64,000 nucleotides of DNA, from NCBI GenBank assembly GCA_945861435.1, contig CAMAUX010000004.1, positions 1 to 64,000 on the forward strand, read 5' to 3'. The notes under the pieces are model-generated. The model was given only the letters and a program-made list of their open reading frames with translations. It searched no databases and was not told the origin of the DNA. This DNA is from Chthoniobacter flavus. GTDB taxonomy: Bacteria; Verrucomicrobiota; Verrucomicrobiia; Chthoniobacterales; Chthoniobacteraceae. The position numbers and the translations under genes were made by a program. This document shows positions 63,484-64,000 of the stretch, piece after piece (positions within the stretch are counted from its first letter, which is position 1; every line of letters begins with the position of its first letter).

Positions 63484-64000
63484 GCCAAAATCTCACGAAG
63501 CGCGGCCGCCGAGCGCTTGGCTTGGGCGTCCGTGAGCGCCGCTCCGCTGGGAAGATAAAAGCCCCGTTCCCCAATGCGTTCCGCAACCGGACAGGTAACG
63601 CCTCCAAACAGCCCCATCCTTTCAAAGACCGGCTGCCTGTGCATCGGCCAGAAAAACGGCCGCGATCCCACCCCCAACTGATGCAAGTGCTTCATCGCTA
63701 ATTCCGCGTCGAAGGGAACTTCCACCCCAAGCACCACCCCGAAAACCCAATAGACGTTTTCCGCACCGGGGCCAACAGGGGCAGCCAACTGCAACCCCTC
63801 CACGCCAGCCAACTCCTCCTGATACACCGCACCGATCTCCCGCTTCCTGCGCAGCGTCGCGTCCAAGCGCTCCAACTGCGCCACTCCCACGGCCGCCTGC
63901 AGGTTGCTCATGCGAAAGTTCCAGCCAAGCGCCTCGTGACGAAACCGCCACCTCTGGCCGAAGCAGAGGTTGCGCAACTCACGACATCTGCGCGCGAGAA
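63480..64000 (-). CDS. DegT/DnrJ/EryC1/StrS sugar aminotransferase, C-terminal part
   Basis: About 173 codons; the 5' end lies beyond the right edge, as the frame runs open to base 64000. GWNFRMSNLQAAVGVAQLERLD is the hallmark of PLP-dependent sugar aminotransferases just after the PLP-lysine region, and VYWVFGVVL plus GVGSRPFFWPMHRQP follow the expected order. It would transfer an amino group to a keto-sugar nucleotide (perosamine or bacillosamine type). The PLP lysine is outside the window. Confidence 0.9.
   Translation of the reverse strand, partial: LARRCRELRNLCFGQRWRFRHEALGWNFRMSNLQAAVGVAQLERLDATLRRKREIGAVYQEELAGVEGLQLAAPVGPGAENVYWVFGVVLGVEVPFDAELAMKHLHQLGVGSRPFFWPMHRQPVFERMGLFGGVTCPVAERIGERGFYLPSGAALTDAQAKRSAAALREILA

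Noticed and set aside
1-64000. tRNA, rRNA, insertion sequence or prophage
   Set aside because: No cloverleaf with a T-arm GTTCRA motif, no transposase or integrase and no terminal inverted repeats were found by eye; a covariance-model scan would be decisive.

Overview
The window comes from a GC-rich, Gram-negative bacterium. It most likely belongs to the PVC superphylum, and Verrucomicrobiota is my best guess. Support for this: two copies of the planctomycete-type cytochrome (DUF1549/DUF1553) plus DUF1501 gene pair, an ECF sigma factor of the Rhodopirellula/Verrucomicrobium kind with a FecR partner, Ser/Thr kinases carrying DWG in place of DFG, a TIGR04073-like exosortase-associated protein, and a complete Lpt/Kdo gene set showing a lipopolysaccharide outer membrane. 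I saw no tRNA, rRNA, CRISPR array, insertion sequence or phage gene.

Layout. 334-8393: an alpha-2-macroglobulin/PBP1C pair for envelope defence and repair. 8415-12420 (minus strand): small secreted protein, rhomboid protease, RNA m5U methyltransferase, TIGR04073-like protein with an intrinsic terminator, and ExoD-like membrane protein. 12637-14421: rhodanese-like protein coupled to a MauE-like membrane protein, then an exported Fe/Mn superoxide dismutase. 21138-14627 (minus): a tightly overlapped operon of ECF sigma factor, FecR protein with a DNRLRE-like C-terminus, PSCyt/DUF1553 protein and DUF1501 protein. 21299-24738: a YHYH protein and a two-domain haem-binding (HbpS/GlcG) protein. 24821-32190: a second operon with outer-membrane barrel, PQQ-type beta-propeller, PSCyt/DUF1553 and DUF1501. 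32291-39168: two paralogous FHA-like/kinase/TM/LRR proteins, the first with both catalytic aspartates replaced by asparagine, followed by a Tat-exported beta-propeller. 46357-39199 (minus): kdsA-lptC-lptA-lptB-hpf-hprK-ptsH-ptsI, joining LPS export, ribosome hibernation and a regulatory PTS. 46592-49681: DUF1844, DUF3500, DUF6572-like and quinone reductase-like genes. 49947-64000 (minus): a surface-polysaccharide cluster (polymerase, glycosyltransferases, FkbM methyltransferase, WecB, WecC, sugar epimerase/dehydratase, aminotransferase) that runs off the right edge.

Most genes act in the envelope. The most unusual points are the pseudokinase/kinase tandem, the two G-rich 9-bp repeat arrays plus a G10 tract inside hpf, the FecR-DNRLRE sigma-factor operon, and the barrel/propeller/cytochrome operon. 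Most starts lack a strong Shine-Dalgarno sequence. Where stop/start overlaps (ATGA or TGATG) exist I used them to choose starts.
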